NCBI GenBank assembly: GCA_030748805.1
Contig: JASMLG010000032.1
Coordinates: 1 to 55,922, forward strand
Direction of reading: 5' to 3'
Length of the DNA stretch: 55,922 nt
From: Phycisphaerales bacterium
Lineage (GTDB): Bacteria; Planctomycetota; Phycisphaerae; Phycisphaerales; SM1A02
Shown: one piece after another, positions 29,164 through 37,064 of the stretch
Layout of the letters: each line of letters opens with the position of its first letter
Numbering within the stretch: position 1 is the first letter of the stretch
Notes under the pieces: model-generated
Databases searched by the model: none
What the model was told of the DNA's origin: nothing
What the model saw: the letters and a program-made list of their open reading frames with translations, nothing else
Translations under genes and position numbers: made by a program

Positions 29164-29610
29164 TTAATTCACCGAATCTTTACGTATATCGCGGCAATCA
29201 AGGTCTTCGTTTTCTTTTGCCCCGAGTACATCAAGAATAACAACAAAATTCATCATACCAGCCATTGCTATGAACAGTATTCCGATTTCATTTACATGAC
29301 TTAAGCCAACGAGAGTGGCTCGTTGTGCGTCAGGAAGCGGGGCTATCCACGTTTGATTAATTAAATCAATCCCAATCACTACGGGGCCGCACCAAACCTG
29401 CGCAATAAACCAGAGTCCATCATTTTTGTGGTCTACGGTGTCTACACCTCCAACAAATACTCCGCATAAAATTAAAAACAATACCCCTGTCATTATTAAA
29501 TAACCGCGTCGCTTTTGCCCAAGTCCAATATGACCTAGCCCTGGCAAAATCCATCCCAGAATTGCTGCGCCAATGTTTATCTGGTTTGACTGATTGTAGG
29601 GTTTGGTCAT
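29164..29610 (-). CDS. Multi-pass membrane protein, TM2/DUF-like
   Basis: A 148-residue integral membrane protein. The motif GAAILGWILPGLGHIGLGQKRRGYL is typical of TM2-like and related planctomycete membrane proteins (PGxGHxxxGQ+xRG). Three to four helices follow. Start 29610 (MTKPYNQ) is chosen because a TATAAT ends 10 nt before it; the in-frame extension to 29664 overlaps the divergent gene's promoter. Function unknown. Confidence 0.65.
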   Translation of the reverse strand: MTKPYNQSNQINIGAAILGWILPGLGHIGLGQKRRGYLIMTGVLFLILCGVFVGGVDTVDHKNDGLWFIAQVWCGPVVIGIDLINQTWIAPLPDAQRATLVGLSHVNEIGILFIAMAGMMNFVVILDVLGAKENEDLDCRDIRKDSVN

Positions 29611-29620
29611 AAAGCTTGAA

Positions 29621-29634
29621 ATTATAGGTATGCT
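29621..29634. promoter_or_regulatory. Overlapping divergent -10 elements
   Basis: On the minus strand TATAAT (29621-29626) lies 10 nt before the membrane-protein ATG. On the plus strand TATGCT (29629-29634) lies 6 nt before the GTG at 29641. Both genes would be leaderless, and their start codons are only 30 bp apart, so the two promoters must interfere. Confidence 0.4.
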
Positions 29635-29640
29635 ACCAGT

Positions 29641-30012
29641 GTGACGGAAGAACGTGAACAACATGGTATGCCAAAAGACACTGGTGAAGTTGTTGACAGA
29701 AGAAGTGGAATAGATCGCAGGAAATTGTCAAAACCATCATCAAAAGACCTTGATAGAAGGCGTGGTCCGGGTCGGCGAAGAACTGATTTCCTTCGAGCAG
29801 CGGAAGAAGGTGAAATGAACCAAGAACAATTTATGTTTTTGGTTGCAATTAATGCTTTCAAAGAAGCTAATGGTAGAACGTTTCCCACTTGGACAGACGT
29901 TCTTGAGGTGGTCAGAAAACTTGGGTACCGAAAAACACTGCCTAGTGAACTTGATTTTGGTGATAAGGTTGAGGATTGGACTGAAGGACACGACACCAAC
30001 AGTGGGGTGTAG
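29641..30012 (+). CDS. Conserved Arg-rich small protein, GTG start
   Basis: A 123-residue cytoplasmic protein. An Arg/Asp-rich N-terminal part (VDRRSGIDRRK, LDRRRGPGRRRTDFLRAAEEGEM) is followed by a small helical domain (QFMFLVAINAFKEANGRTFPTWTDVLEVVRKLGYRK) with helix-turn-helix-like spacing. It looks like a family conserved among planctomycetes with no assigned role; nucleic-acid binding is an inference from charge. The GTG start has a TATGCT 6 nt upstream and no Shine-Dalgarno; an ATG at 29668 is the alternative. Confidence 0.6.
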   Translation: MTEEREQHGMPKDTGEVVDRRSGIDRRKLSKPSSKDLDRRRGPGRRRTDFLRAAEEGEMNQEQFMFLVAINAFKEANGRTFPTWTDVLEVVRKLGYRKTLPSELDFGDKVEDWTEGHDTNSGV

Positions 30013-30051
30013 TGATCACCGTACTCGTTTCATAAACATGAGAATGGTTGC

Positions 30052-30309
30052 CTAAACAAAGTAGTCAGCATTAATCTGAATGTATTTGTGCCACTCTTCT
30101 GGCAAATCCTCTTCTGGAAATATTGCCTGTACTGGACATTCATCAACACACAATCCACAATCAATACAAACATCTGGATCAATGTAAAGCATATCTACGC
30201 CTGAGAATTTTTCGTCATCACTCATCGGAAGTATGCAATCAACTGGGCACACATCCACGCAAGCAGTGTCTTTTGTTCCAATACATGGTTCAGCAATAAT
30301 GTGTGTCAT
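30052..30309 (-). CDS. Two-cluster (7Fe/8Fe) ferredoxin
   Basis: An 85-residue electron carrier with two iron-sulfur motifs: CIGTKDTACVDVCPVDC near the N-terminus and CIDCGLCVDECPVQAIFP in the second half. The pattern and the C-terminal EEWHKYIQINADYF match Bacillus/Thermus-type ferredoxins with one [3Fe-4S] or [4Fe-4S] and one [4Fe-4S] cluster. It stands alone between the Arg-rich protein and the H1-like gene; its redox partner is not in view. Confidence 0.93.
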   Translation of the reverse strand: MTHIIAEPCIGTKDTACVDVCPVDCILPMSDDEKFSGVDMLYIDPDVCIDCGLCVDECPVQAIFPEEDLPEEWHKYIQINADYFV

Positions 30310-30404
30310 AGTGAATTACTTTTCTAGTTCCATTAAAAAGAATTATTAGTTATATACCTTAACCCTTATTATGCCATGGAATATGGATTTTGACTAGTCC
30401 CCAA

Positions 30405-30439
30405 TAAAAGAAGAAACGACCTCTAAGCGAGGTCGTTTC
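30405..30439 (-). terminator. Rho-independent terminator of the H1-like gene
   Basis: An 11-bp perfect stem (GAAACGACCTC at 30413-30423 with GAGGTCGTTTC at 30429-30439), loop TAAGC. Reading the minus strand, it is followed by TTCTTTTATT. It lies 30 bp downstream of the H1-like stop. Confidence 0.88.
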
Positions 30440-30469
30440 CACTTGTGATCCGAATCTAATAACGCTTGT

Positions 30470-30985
30470 TTATTTTTTACGTCGTCGGCGTGTCGTCTTT
30501 TTAGCAGCTTTCTTACGAGTTGCTTTTTTGCGAGTTGCCTTCTTGCGAGTAGCTTTCTTACGGGTTGCCTTCTTGCGAGTGGCTTTCTTTCGAGTTGCCT
30601 TCTTGCGAGTTGCTTTCTTTCGAGTTGCCTTCTTGCGAGTAGCTTTCTTGCGAGTGGCTTTCTTACGAGTAGCTTTCTTACGGGTTGCTTTCTTGCGAGT
30701 GGCTTTCTTACGAGTTGCCTTCTTGCGAGTAGCTTTCTTACGAGTAGCTTTCTTGCGAGTGGCTTTCTTTCGAGTTGCCTTCTTACGAGTGGCTTTCTTG
30801 CGAGTTGCTTTCTTGCGAGTTGCCTTCTTGCGAGTAGCTTTCTTACGGGTTGCTTTCTTGCGAGTAGCTTTCTTACGAGTAGCTTTCTTGCGAGTAGCTT
30901 TCTTACGAGTTGCTTTCTTACGAGTAGTTTTCTTGGCGGCCTTCTTTCGGGTCGCCTTTTTCCTCGTAGTTTTCTTTCTGGCCAT
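30470..30985 (-). CDS. Histone H1-like lysine-rich repeat protein
   Basis: A 171-residue, extremely basic protein made almost entirely of a five-residue unit (TRKKA), roughly 28 copies, flanked by MARKKTTRKK and AAKKTTRRRRKK. Repetitive Lys/Ala/Thr proteins of this type bind and compact DNA (HC1/HctB-like and H1-like proteins). The DNA is a 15-bp tandem repeat with third-position variation, so the protein repeat is under selection even though the DNA copies have drifted. Start 30985 has GGAGG 9 nt upstream; ATG 30991 is possible. A terminator follows. Confidence 0.9.
   Translation of the reverse strand: MARKKTTRKKATRKKAAKKTTRKKATRKKATRKKATRKKATRKKATRKKATRKKATRKKATRKKATRKKATRKKATRKKATRKKATRKKATRKKATRKKATRKKATRKKATRKKATRKKATRKKATRKKATRKKATRKKATRKKATRKKATRKKATRKKAAKKTTRRRRKK
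30500..30950. repeat. 15-bp coding tandem repeat (TRKKA units)
   Basis: On the plus strand the unit reads roughly TTTCTTGCGAGTGGC with changes mostly at codon third positions. Such an array can change length by slippage or unequal crossing-over, always in frame because the unit is five codons. Confidence 0.9.
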
Positions 30986-30991
30986 GATCAT

Positions 30992-31427
30992 TGACCTCCT
31001 TGTTTCAACAATAACGCGCGTTTGGACCACTGACGGACGTTCCGTCAATAGAGTTGTACACGTATCGGACGCAACTTGAAAGGTGCATTACAAAAAATTT
31101 TCAAAAACGTATCTTTGTAAACAACAACTCGTTTAATTAACTTTTACGCGAATGTTTACAAAAAGTGCGTATTGTTTACAATGCGCAACGTTTTTTTGTG
31201 TTTTACATCACAACAAGTTACTGCATTAACGCGTATGTAAGTTTTTTATTTTTTTGCACTTATGTTTATTTTTTTGCACAAACTACAAAATGTTTAATAC
31301 TTTGGTGTTTAAATAAAGTTAGTGTAAAGTTTTCTTGTTGTACAAGTTTGTAACAAAAACCCTGCAAACAAAACTTGTAAAAAAATCCAACATTTGCCAA
31401 CCAGGGAGTGTATCCTCCTTATTCAAG
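30992..31427. other. AT-rich intergenic region with phased short repeats
   Basis: 436 bp without a supported gene, the largest such gap here, between the divergent H1-like and M16 genes. It is very AT-rich. The 9-mer TGTTTACAA occurs at 31153-31161 and 31173-31181 (20 bp apart) and inverted (TTGTAAACA) at 31115-31123. TTTATTTTTTTGCAC occurs at 31245-31259 and 31265-31279, again exactly 20 bp apart. Both periods equal about two helix turns, so the copies face the same side of DNA, as in protein-binding arrays. Confidence 0.6.
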
Positions 31428-32678
31428 ATGGGTTTTATTAAATATCAAAAACTAGAGTGTGGATTACAAGTTGTCTCAGAAGCCATCAATAATGTTCAAA
31501 CGATAGGTTTGAACTGGTCTGTTCCGGCTGGTGTTTCTACTAATGAGTTTGATGGTGACAGTGTTATTCTTTCAGAACTTATTCAGAGGGGTTCTGGTGA
31601 ATATTCGTCTAAGGAATACAACGAAAAGCTTGATCTTCTTGGGGTTGGTCGCAGTGCATCTTGTGGAATTGAATTACTCAGGGTTTCTGGGGTAATGCTC
31701 GGAAGCGTATTACTCGACTCACTTCCGCTTCTTGGGGGGTGCATTTTAAATCCGGCTTTGCCCGAAAATGACTTAATTCCCTGCAAAAACCTGTGCTTGC
31801 AAGCAATACAATCACTTTCTGATAACCCTTCTCAATTGTGTAGTGTTGTCCTCAACAAACAACACATTCCCCCACCCTTCAATCGATCTTCATACGGGGA
31901 GACATCGTGTATTGGTTCAGCGACATTGGGTAGATTGAACAAGGTTCACAAGAACAGTTTTGTTCCAGAAGGTTCTATTCTTGCCGTTGCAGGAAAAGTT
32001 GACCACGGTGAGCTTGTAAGACACATTGAAAAACTTGTCTCAAAATGGAACGGAACAAATTCGCAAATAACAGAGGAGTCAACACCAACAAAAGGTGTTC
32101 ACTGGGTAGAGCAAGATAGTTCTCAAACCCACATCGGAATTGCGTTTGACAGTCCAAATGCATCGAGTGAAAACCGTTTACTAGAATCGGTTGCCATGTC
32201 TGTTCTAGGGGGAGCATCTAGTGGACGATTGTTTACCAATGTTCGCCAACGTAAATCTTTGTGTTATAGTGTTTCGGCACATTATTCCCCTTCAAAAAAC
32301 AGATCGCTAACAAGAATTCATGCAGGAACAACTCCCGAGAGAGCAAGCGAAACGGTTAATGTGTGTTTAGAACAACTTTCAAACTTACGAAATGGAATTT
32401 CTGAAAGTGAATTCAATCGAACTATCTTAAGAATGAAGAGCGCGGTAGTTATGGGTGGGGAATCAACAATCGCAAGGTCTGGTGCACTGTTAAGAGATCA
32501 ATACGCTTTGGGTAGAACTCGCTCTCTTACTGAATTGCTACAGGAGATAGATGGTCTCACCCATAAGGAAGTGAACAAGTGGTTAGAAAATCGAGATTTT
32601 GGGCAATTAACGCTGGTTACTCTAGGACCAAATGAAGTTTCTGTTGACGAACATTTACTTGGGGTGAATCAGTCCTAA
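31428..32678 (+). CDS. M16 (insulinase-like) family protein, zinc site missing
   Basis: A 416-residue member of the M16B peptidase fold. The inverted zinc motif HxxEH is absent: the matching helix reads VILSELIQRGSGEYSS, so it is a non-catalytic subunit like those that pair with active M16 partners. The second half retains the M16_C features (SVLGGASSGRLFTNVRQRKSLCYSVSA, the R/Y pair that binds substrate). No catalytic M16 gene is in the window. Start 31428 (MGFIKYQKLE) has no Shine-Dalgarno. The 3' end is tandemly duplicated. Confidence 0.85.
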   Translation: MGFIKYQKLECGLQVVSEAINNVQTIGLNWSVPAGVSTNEFDGDSVILSELIQRGSGEYSSKEYNEKLDLLGVGRSASCGIELLRVSGVMLGSVLLDSLPLLGGCILNPALPENDLIPCKNLCLQAIQSLSDNPSQLCSVVLNKQHIPPPFNRSSYGETSCIGSATLGRLNKVHKNSFVPEGSILAVAGKVDHGELVRHIEKLVSKWNGTNSQITEESTPTKGVHWVEQDSSQTHIGIAFDSPNASSENRLLESVAMSVLGGASSGRLFTNVRQRKSLCYSVSAHYSPSKNRSLTRIHAGTTPERASETVNVCLEQLSNLRNGISESEFNRTILRMKSAVVMGGESTIARSGALLRDQYALGRTRSLTELLQEIDGLTHKEVNKWLENRDFGQLTLVTLGPNEVSVDEHLLGVNQS

Positions 32679-32775
32679 TCAATCTGATTTTCTGCAATTA
32701 ACTGTAGTTACGCTAGGACCAAATGAAGTTTCTGTTGACGAACATTTACTTGGGGTGAATCAGTCCTAATCAATC
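32595..32775. repeat. 91-bp tandem duplication of a convergent gene junction
   Basis: Copy 1 (32595-32685) holds the last codons and stop of the M16 gene; copy 2 (32686-32775) holds the stop of the convergent lipoprotein gene. The last 63 bp are identical (32622-32684 = 32713-32775), while the first 27 bp differ at 6 positions, half of them at codon third bases. The copy-2 M16 tail is untranslated. Confidence 0.95.
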
Positions 32776-33650
32776 GGAATTTCTGCAAGAGATGGGGGTT
32801 GGACTCGAGTTCCAAGAGAATGATCCGATGGATCACGGTATTCCATAATTGGTTGACCATTAATTAATCGCTCTGGAAATCTTGAAAGAATTGCCTCGAC
32901 ATCTGCACTATAAAAACCTGTCTGGGCATCGACAGCATTGTGACCAAATAGTCCAACTGTAACCGAACTCAGTTCACGATCATCGTTGTGATAAAAAAAA
33001 GCCTCAAATCCCTTTTGTCTTAATTCGGCTGCATATTGCTCTGCCACCAATCGCCTAGCGTCTCTTGGGAACTCCCCACTTTCAAAGTCACCCCAAACCG
33101 CTACCTCAAGTGTAAAGATTGGAACAATCGTAGGGAACTCTCTTCTTGCAGTCCACAAATCGTACGGGTGAAGCTGGTTTCTTGATCTAGGGGATTTGAA
33201 TTTTGTTAATAACACTTGACCAAAAAGCGGTTTTCCTTCGGCTGTTGGAATGCTCCTTAGCATCAAAATATCTTTTTTTGCTGATGGATCATCGTATCCA
33301 GAATAAACACCATAAGTCAACACGCTACCGCGGCTACGATCTCTCATAGTAAGTTTTCGCCCGATTGTTGGGTATTGGGCTATCAACGAAGACAGGGTTG
33401 ACTTTGCAATTAACTTGTGTTCTGTTCCGGTGAATGTAGCGACAGCAATTGCATATTGGTTACTTGAATCGTTCGTATAAGTGTTTTTGTTTTTCTGGTC
33501 ATCAGGGTCTATTTCACCAAAATCCCAAGTGGAAATATCCATCAGTTCATCTCTTTGATTGTTAACCACTGCTGTTGAGGCTTCAGGAGCACATCCACCT
33601 AACAACGCATAGTTAATTGCAATTAAGCACGGGCAAATAATACGATTCAT
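32766..33650 (-). CDS. Lipoprotein with two SPOR-like modules
   Basis: A 294-residue envelope lipoprotein (lipobox LGGC in ALLGGC). Two similar alpha/beta modules are seen: QYAIAVATFTGTEHKLIAKSTLSSLIAQY ... LTYGVYSGYDD and LEVAVWGDFES ... EQYAAELRQKGFEAFFYHNDD ... VTVGLFG. The pattern strand-(helix)-KGFEAFFY-strand with VxVGxF resembles SPOR domains, which bind denuded peptidoglycan at division sites; the match is by eye only. The GGAGG before the start is at an unusually long 13-nt spacing. Its stop lies in the duplicated junction. Confidence 0.6.
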   Translation of the reverse strand: MNRIICPCLIAINYALLGGCAPEASTAVVNNQRDELMDISTWDFGEIDPDDQKNKNTYTNDSSNQYAIAVATFTGTEHKLIAKSTLSSLIAQYPTIGRKLTMRDRSRGSVLTYGVYSGYDDPSAKKDILMLRSIPTAEGKPLFGQVLLTKFKSPRSRNQLHPYDLWTARREFPTIVPIFTLEVAVWGDFESGEFPRDARRLVAEQYAAELRQKGFEAFFYHNDDRELSSVTVGLFGHNAVDAQTGFYSADVEAILSRFPERLINGQPIMEYRDPSDHSLGTRVQPPSLAEIPID

Positions 33651-33902
33651 ATCACTATCGTAACCTCCTCTGATATTGGTGGTAAATCCCTTTTATTACG
33701 CCTTAAAGCGAGGTGATATCGGACTTTACGAAAACTTTCAAAAAAATGTAAAAGTTCAAGAAATTTGGCAGTTAAGTACGATAATAATAGGGTGATGGTC
33801 GTATTGCTTGGTGGCTTCGATCAATCACATCGGGTTGTTAGGGAAGTTGTTTGGGACTTGAGGAAACCGTCGCAATGCGACATAGTAAAGGTGTATAAAA
33901 AA
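33651..33902. other. Intergenic region upstream of flgM
   Basis: About 250 bp with the promoters of the SPOR lipoprotein (minus) and flgM (plus). A TATAAA occurs at 33893-33898 close to the flgM ATG. A clear sigma-28 promoter (TAAAGTTT-N11-GCCGATAA) was looked for and not found. Confidence 0.4.
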
Positions 33903-34196
33903 ATGTCTGAAATCTCCGTAATAGGAAACGCAGTGGTGGGAAACGTACGGTCATCTGAACCAGCTACCAAAACTGCTCCAACTAAAAAACCAGTCGAAGT
34001 TTCTCCTCCTGTGCCTGGGTCAGATCGAGTTGAGTTTTCCGATCATGCACAGTTGCTCGAAAAAATTCGCCAACTACCTTGTGCTCGCCAAGATAAAATT
34101 GATGCTATTAAAAAAGCAATTTCCAATAATTCTTATTTAACTGATGAAAAGCTAGACATCGCTTTCGAACAGCTAATTGACGAAATCGCTGAATAA
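33903..34196 (+). CDS. flgM: Anti-sigma-28 factor FlgM
   Basis: A 97-residue protein with the FlgM C-terminal domain: SDRVEFSDHAQLLEKIRQLP, ARQDKIDAIKKAISNNSYLTD and LDIAFEQLIDEI. FlgM binds sigma-28 (FliA, 28.1 kb here) and is exported through the flagellar hook-basal body. The disordered N-terminal half (TKTAPTKKPVEVSPPVPGS) is as expected. Start 33903 was chosen because the domain's N-terminal arm begins there; an upstream in-frame ATG at 33765 would add 46 unrelated residues. Confidence 0.85.
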   Translation: MSEISVIGNAVVGNVRSSEPATKTAPTKKPVEVSPPVPGSDRVEFSDHAQLLEKIRQLPCARQDKIDAIKKAISNNSYLTDEKLDIAFEQLIDEIAE

Positions 34197-34207
34197 CGCT
34201 TGCACGT

Positions 34208-34690
34208 TTGAAACAAGCAACCCAATTTTTAAGAAACGCCACAACACTGTTTGTTGTGGCGTTGTTATGCACAGGTTGCGCAACTGGATCTAAAAGCGCT
34301 GGTCCAAATTATTATCCCGGCTGGGCGTATTCGCCTGATGAACTAATAGTCCATCAACTTAGCAGGGTTGCAAACTCAACAAATCCAGAAAAACCATCAA
34401 AGGTAGTGGTTCACATCAAATTCTATGACAGTGACGGGTTTGCGTGCCGTAGCATGGGTTTGTTAAAAATAATGGTTAATAACAATAACAGCGTGGTGAT
34501 GCCGGTTGATTTGAATGACAAGGATAAAAACAGAAAATGTTTTGATCCTGTTACTAGAACGTATGTAGTAGATTTCGATATGAACATTCCAGATTCAATG
34601 GATGTTTTAGATATCAAAGTCACTCTTATTGATAAATCAATTAATACAATTGTTGGAGAGGGTGAGATTGTGGTGCGCAAAAATATTTAG
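34208..34690 (+). CDS. Lipoprotein of unknown function, TTG start
   Basis: A 160-residue lipoprotein (lipobox LCTGC) whose mature part is a single beta-rich domain (SKVVVHIKFYDSDGFACRSMGLLKIMV, TRTYVVDFDMNIPDSMDVLDIKVTLID). It begins with TTG, 11 nt after flgM, without a Shine-Dalgarno. A 12-bp perfect hairpin lies within its signal-peptide codons. No family recognised. Confidence 0.55.
   Translation: MKQATQFLRNATTLFVVALLCTGCATGSKSAGPNYYPGWAYSPDELIVHQLSRVANSTNPEKPSKVVVHIKFYDSDGFACRSMGLLKIMVNNNNSVVMPVDLNDKDKNRKCFDPVTRTYVVDFDMNIPDSMDVLDIKVTLIDKSINTIVGEGEIVVRKNI
34235..34263 (+). terminator. 12-bp hairpin inside the lipoprotein signal sequence
   Basis: AACGCCACAACA, loop CTGTT, TGTTGTGGCGTT: a perfect stem 39 bases past the flgM stop. 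No T-run follows. It may slow or end transcription of flgM, or control the lipoprotein; it is not a standard terminator. Confidence 0.4.
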
Positions 34691-34703
34691 GAAGAAACAA
34701 TAG

Positions 34704-35576
34704 TCAGCAACTAGATGGATGCCAGATCGTTTTCATTTCTGTAAATGGTTCAATGTTCCAAGGCGAAGCCACCACTGTGTCGTCAAACCATTCTTCGTCA
34801 CCAAAGTCACAAAACCGCAATCTTTTCATGCTATCTGCAGATTCTTTTTGAACAACAGCTCGTTCCTTCTTTGTCAAACCGGCAGCATATATCCCCGACA
34901 CCTGCCTGTGAGATGAAACATGTTCAAGTAAGTCTGACTTGGCGGTAGTCAACAAATTAACAGCCCCAGCTGGTACGTCTGATGTTTGACAAACCTCACC
35001 CATAATTGCAGTTGGAATTGGATTCAAGGCAGAACCTATCGCAACAACGGTGTTACCAGCCGCTAGTGGCGCGCTTATTAGTGTAATTAAACCAAGTAGC
35101 GAGGGTGCCTGAGGTGCTATCGCAACTACAACTCCTTGGGCTTGTGGAATAGTAAAGTTGTAATAATTCCCTACAACCGAATTAGCGCAACCAATAACTT
35201 GTTGAAACTTGTCTGTCCAACCAGAAAATCTAACTAATCTATCCACCGATGCATCGACTTCCTTCCTTGACTGAGATGACGTTAATTGTTGGGTGACTTG
35301 AATTGCTGCAGCAAACTCTTCTCTACGACCTTCAAGCATTTCGGCCATACGATAAAGAATTTGCCCTCTTAAATATCCATTGATCTCAGACCAAGAGTCA
35401 AATGCCTTGTTTGCCGATTCAACGGCATCCCTAAAGTCCTTCCTAGAACCATGGCAAATGTGTGCCGCTACTTCTCCCTTTAAGTTTTTCACAGAAATAG
35501 ATCGCCCAGATTCGGTTCGAGGAAACTTTCCACCAATATATAACTTGTATGTTTTTGGAACTGTTAATCGAGACAT
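34704..35576 (-). CDS. Truncated aldehyde dehydrogenase-like protein (no catalytic Cys)
   Basis: A 290-residue protein covering only the N-terminal (NAD-binding) part of the ALDH fold: KLYIGGKFPRTESGRS, RGQILYRMAEMLEGRREE, GVVVAIAPQAP, LAAGNTVVAIGSALNP. The catalytic Cys domain is absent, and the protein ends with a short unique tail (FTEMKTIWHPSSC). It lies 18 bp after the full-length ALDH gene. It could be a decayed duplicate or a regulatory partner; the intact reading frame favours function. Confidence 0.75.
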   Translation of the reverse strand: MSRLTVPKTYKLYIGGKFPRTESGRSISVKNLKGEVAAHICHGSRKDFRDAVESANKAFDSWSEINGYLRGQILYRMAEMLEGRREEFAAAIQVTQQLTSSQSRKEVDASVDRLVRFSGWTDKFQQVIGCANSVVGNYYNFTIPQAQGVVVAIAPQAPSLLGLITLISAPLAAGNTVVAIGSALNPIPTAIMGEVCQTSDVPAGAVNLLTTAKSDLLEHVSSHRQVSGIYAAGLTKKERAVVQKESADSMKRLRFCDFGDEEWFDDTVVASPWNIEPFTEMKTIWHPSSC

Positions 35577-35594
35577 TTACTTCTTATACCTTCC

Positions 35595-37061
35595 TTAAAT
35601 ACTATCCAGTTTCACGTAGGGTCGAAGCCCCTGCATTCCACCTTCCCTACCAAAACCAGATTCCTTATATCCACCAAAAGGAGAGGCGGCATCAAATTTG
35701 TTATATGTGTTGCACCAAATTACACCCGCTTCCAGTTTTTTGGCAATCTCAAATATTTTTGACCCTTTGTCTGTCCAAACCCCCGCTGCAAGTCCATAAG
35801 GAGTGTTGTTAGCGCGAGAAATTGCTTCTTCTGGTGTCCTGAAAGTCATAACCGACAAAACCGGTCCAAAAATTTCTTCTCTTGCTATCGTGTGACTCGG
35901 CTGGACATCTGTAAAGAAACATGGCCTGCACCAATATCCTTTTGTTGGCAATCGACCTTTTTCTTGATGTAACTGTGCGCCTTCACTAACACCCGACTTT
36001 ATGTATCCCTCAACTGTGTCAAGTTGTGAACGAGAGTTAATCGCACCTAGATCGGTGTTCTTGTCAAGCGGATCACCAACTTGAAGGGTTTTTATTCGTT
36101 GTGTTAGCTTTTGAACTACTTCTTCAAGTATTGGCTCTTCAACAAAAAGCCGAGAGCCAGCACAGCAAACGTGGCCCTGATTAAAATAAATACCCGAAAC
36201 AATTCCTTCAACCGCTTGGTCAATTGAAGCGTCAGCAAAAATAATGTTCGCGCTCTTACCACCTAGTTCGAGTGTTAGTTTTTTACTAGTACCCGCAGTG
36301 GCTCTCATCAATAGTTTTCCAACTTCAGTAGATCCAGTAAATGCAACTTTGTTTACGCTTTTGTGCTCAGCCAGAAAACGACCCGTATCTCCTGCGCCTG
36401 TAACAATATTTACAACACCCTCTGGTAGGTCTACTTCTTGAATAATTTCTGCAAGACGAAGCGCGGTTAGCGATGTTGTTTCTGCCGGCTTTAATACACA
36501 GGTGTTTCCACAAGCAAGCGCTGGCGCTAATTTCCATGCTGCCATAAGAAGGGGAAAGTTCCAAGGAATAATTTGTGCGCAAACTCCGACTGGAGCAACA
36601 CTTCTTCCAGGAAAGGCGTATTCAAGCTTGTCTGCCCAACCGGCATAATAAAAGAAGTGCTGTGCAGAAAGCGGGAGGTCTACATCTCTCGATTCCTTAA
36701 TGGGTTTGCCGCCGTCCATTGTCTCTAGGATCGCCAATTCCCTGGCGCGTTCTTGGATACGCCTTGCAATTCGGTATAAATATTTTGCTCTTATAGATCC
36801 GCTTAACCTAGACCATTTGGGCAGTGCTGTTTTTGCTGCTTTAACCGCTGTGTCAACATCTGCTTTTCCTGCACAGGCAATATCTGATAGTTTTTCTTCA
36901 TTGGCAGGATTGATTGTTGAAAACCAAGACCTTGATTTAGGCGAAAGAAATTTCCCGCCAATAAACAGTTTGTTTTTTGGTTCGATTACAACCTTGGTAC
37001 TTTCTGGTGCTGGGCTATATTCCCAGTTTGATTCTGTCTTCTTTGTTTTGTTTGTTGTCAA
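35595..37061 (-). CDS. NAD-dependent aldehyde dehydrogenase
   Basis: Full-length ALDH of 488 residues that oxidises an aldehyde to its acid. Catalytic Cys is in GHVCCAGSR (about 299-300), the general-base Glu in LELGGKS, and the NAD-site GSTEVG is present. Its start is TTG, 3 nt after the deoC stop, so it is coupled to deoC. DeoC releases acetaldehyde and glyceraldehyde-3-phosphate, and this enzyme would oxidise the acetaldehyde, giving a short nucleoside/deoxyribose salvage route. Substrate is inferred from context. Confidence 0.92.
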   Translation of the reverse strand: MTTNKTKKTESNWEYSPAPESTKVVIEPKNKLFIGGKFLSPKSRSWFSTINPANEEKLSDIACAGKADVDTAVKAAKTALPKWSRLSGSIRAKYLYRIARRIQERARELAILETMDGGKPIKESRDVDLPLSAQHFFYYAGWADKLEYAFPGRSVAPVGVCAQIIPWNFPLLMAAWKLAPALACGNTCVLKPAETTSLTALRLAEIIQEVDLPEGVVNIVTGAGDTGRFLAEHKSVNKVAFTGSTEVGKLLMRATAGTSKKLTLELGGKSANIIFADASIDQAVEGIVSGIYFNQGHVCCAGSRLFVEEPILEEVVQKLTQRIKTLQVGDPLDKNTDLGAINSRSQLDTVEGYIKSGVSEGAQLHQEKGRLPTKGYWCRPCFFTDVQPSHTIAREEIFGPVLSVMTFRTPEEAISRANNTPYGLAAGVWTDKGSKIFEIAKKLEAGVIWCNTYNKFDAASPFGGYKESGFGREGGMQGLRPYVKLDSI

Positions 37062-37064
37062 AAA

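Noticed and set aside
30500..30950. CRISPR-like regular repeat
   Set aside because: The 15-bp units are contiguous with no unique spacers and code for a repeat protein.
30528..31079. Long frame antisense to the H1-like gene (FLRVA repeats)
   Set aside because: It is the mirror image of the TRKKA repeat; the direct strand has a ribosome site, normal start and terminator.
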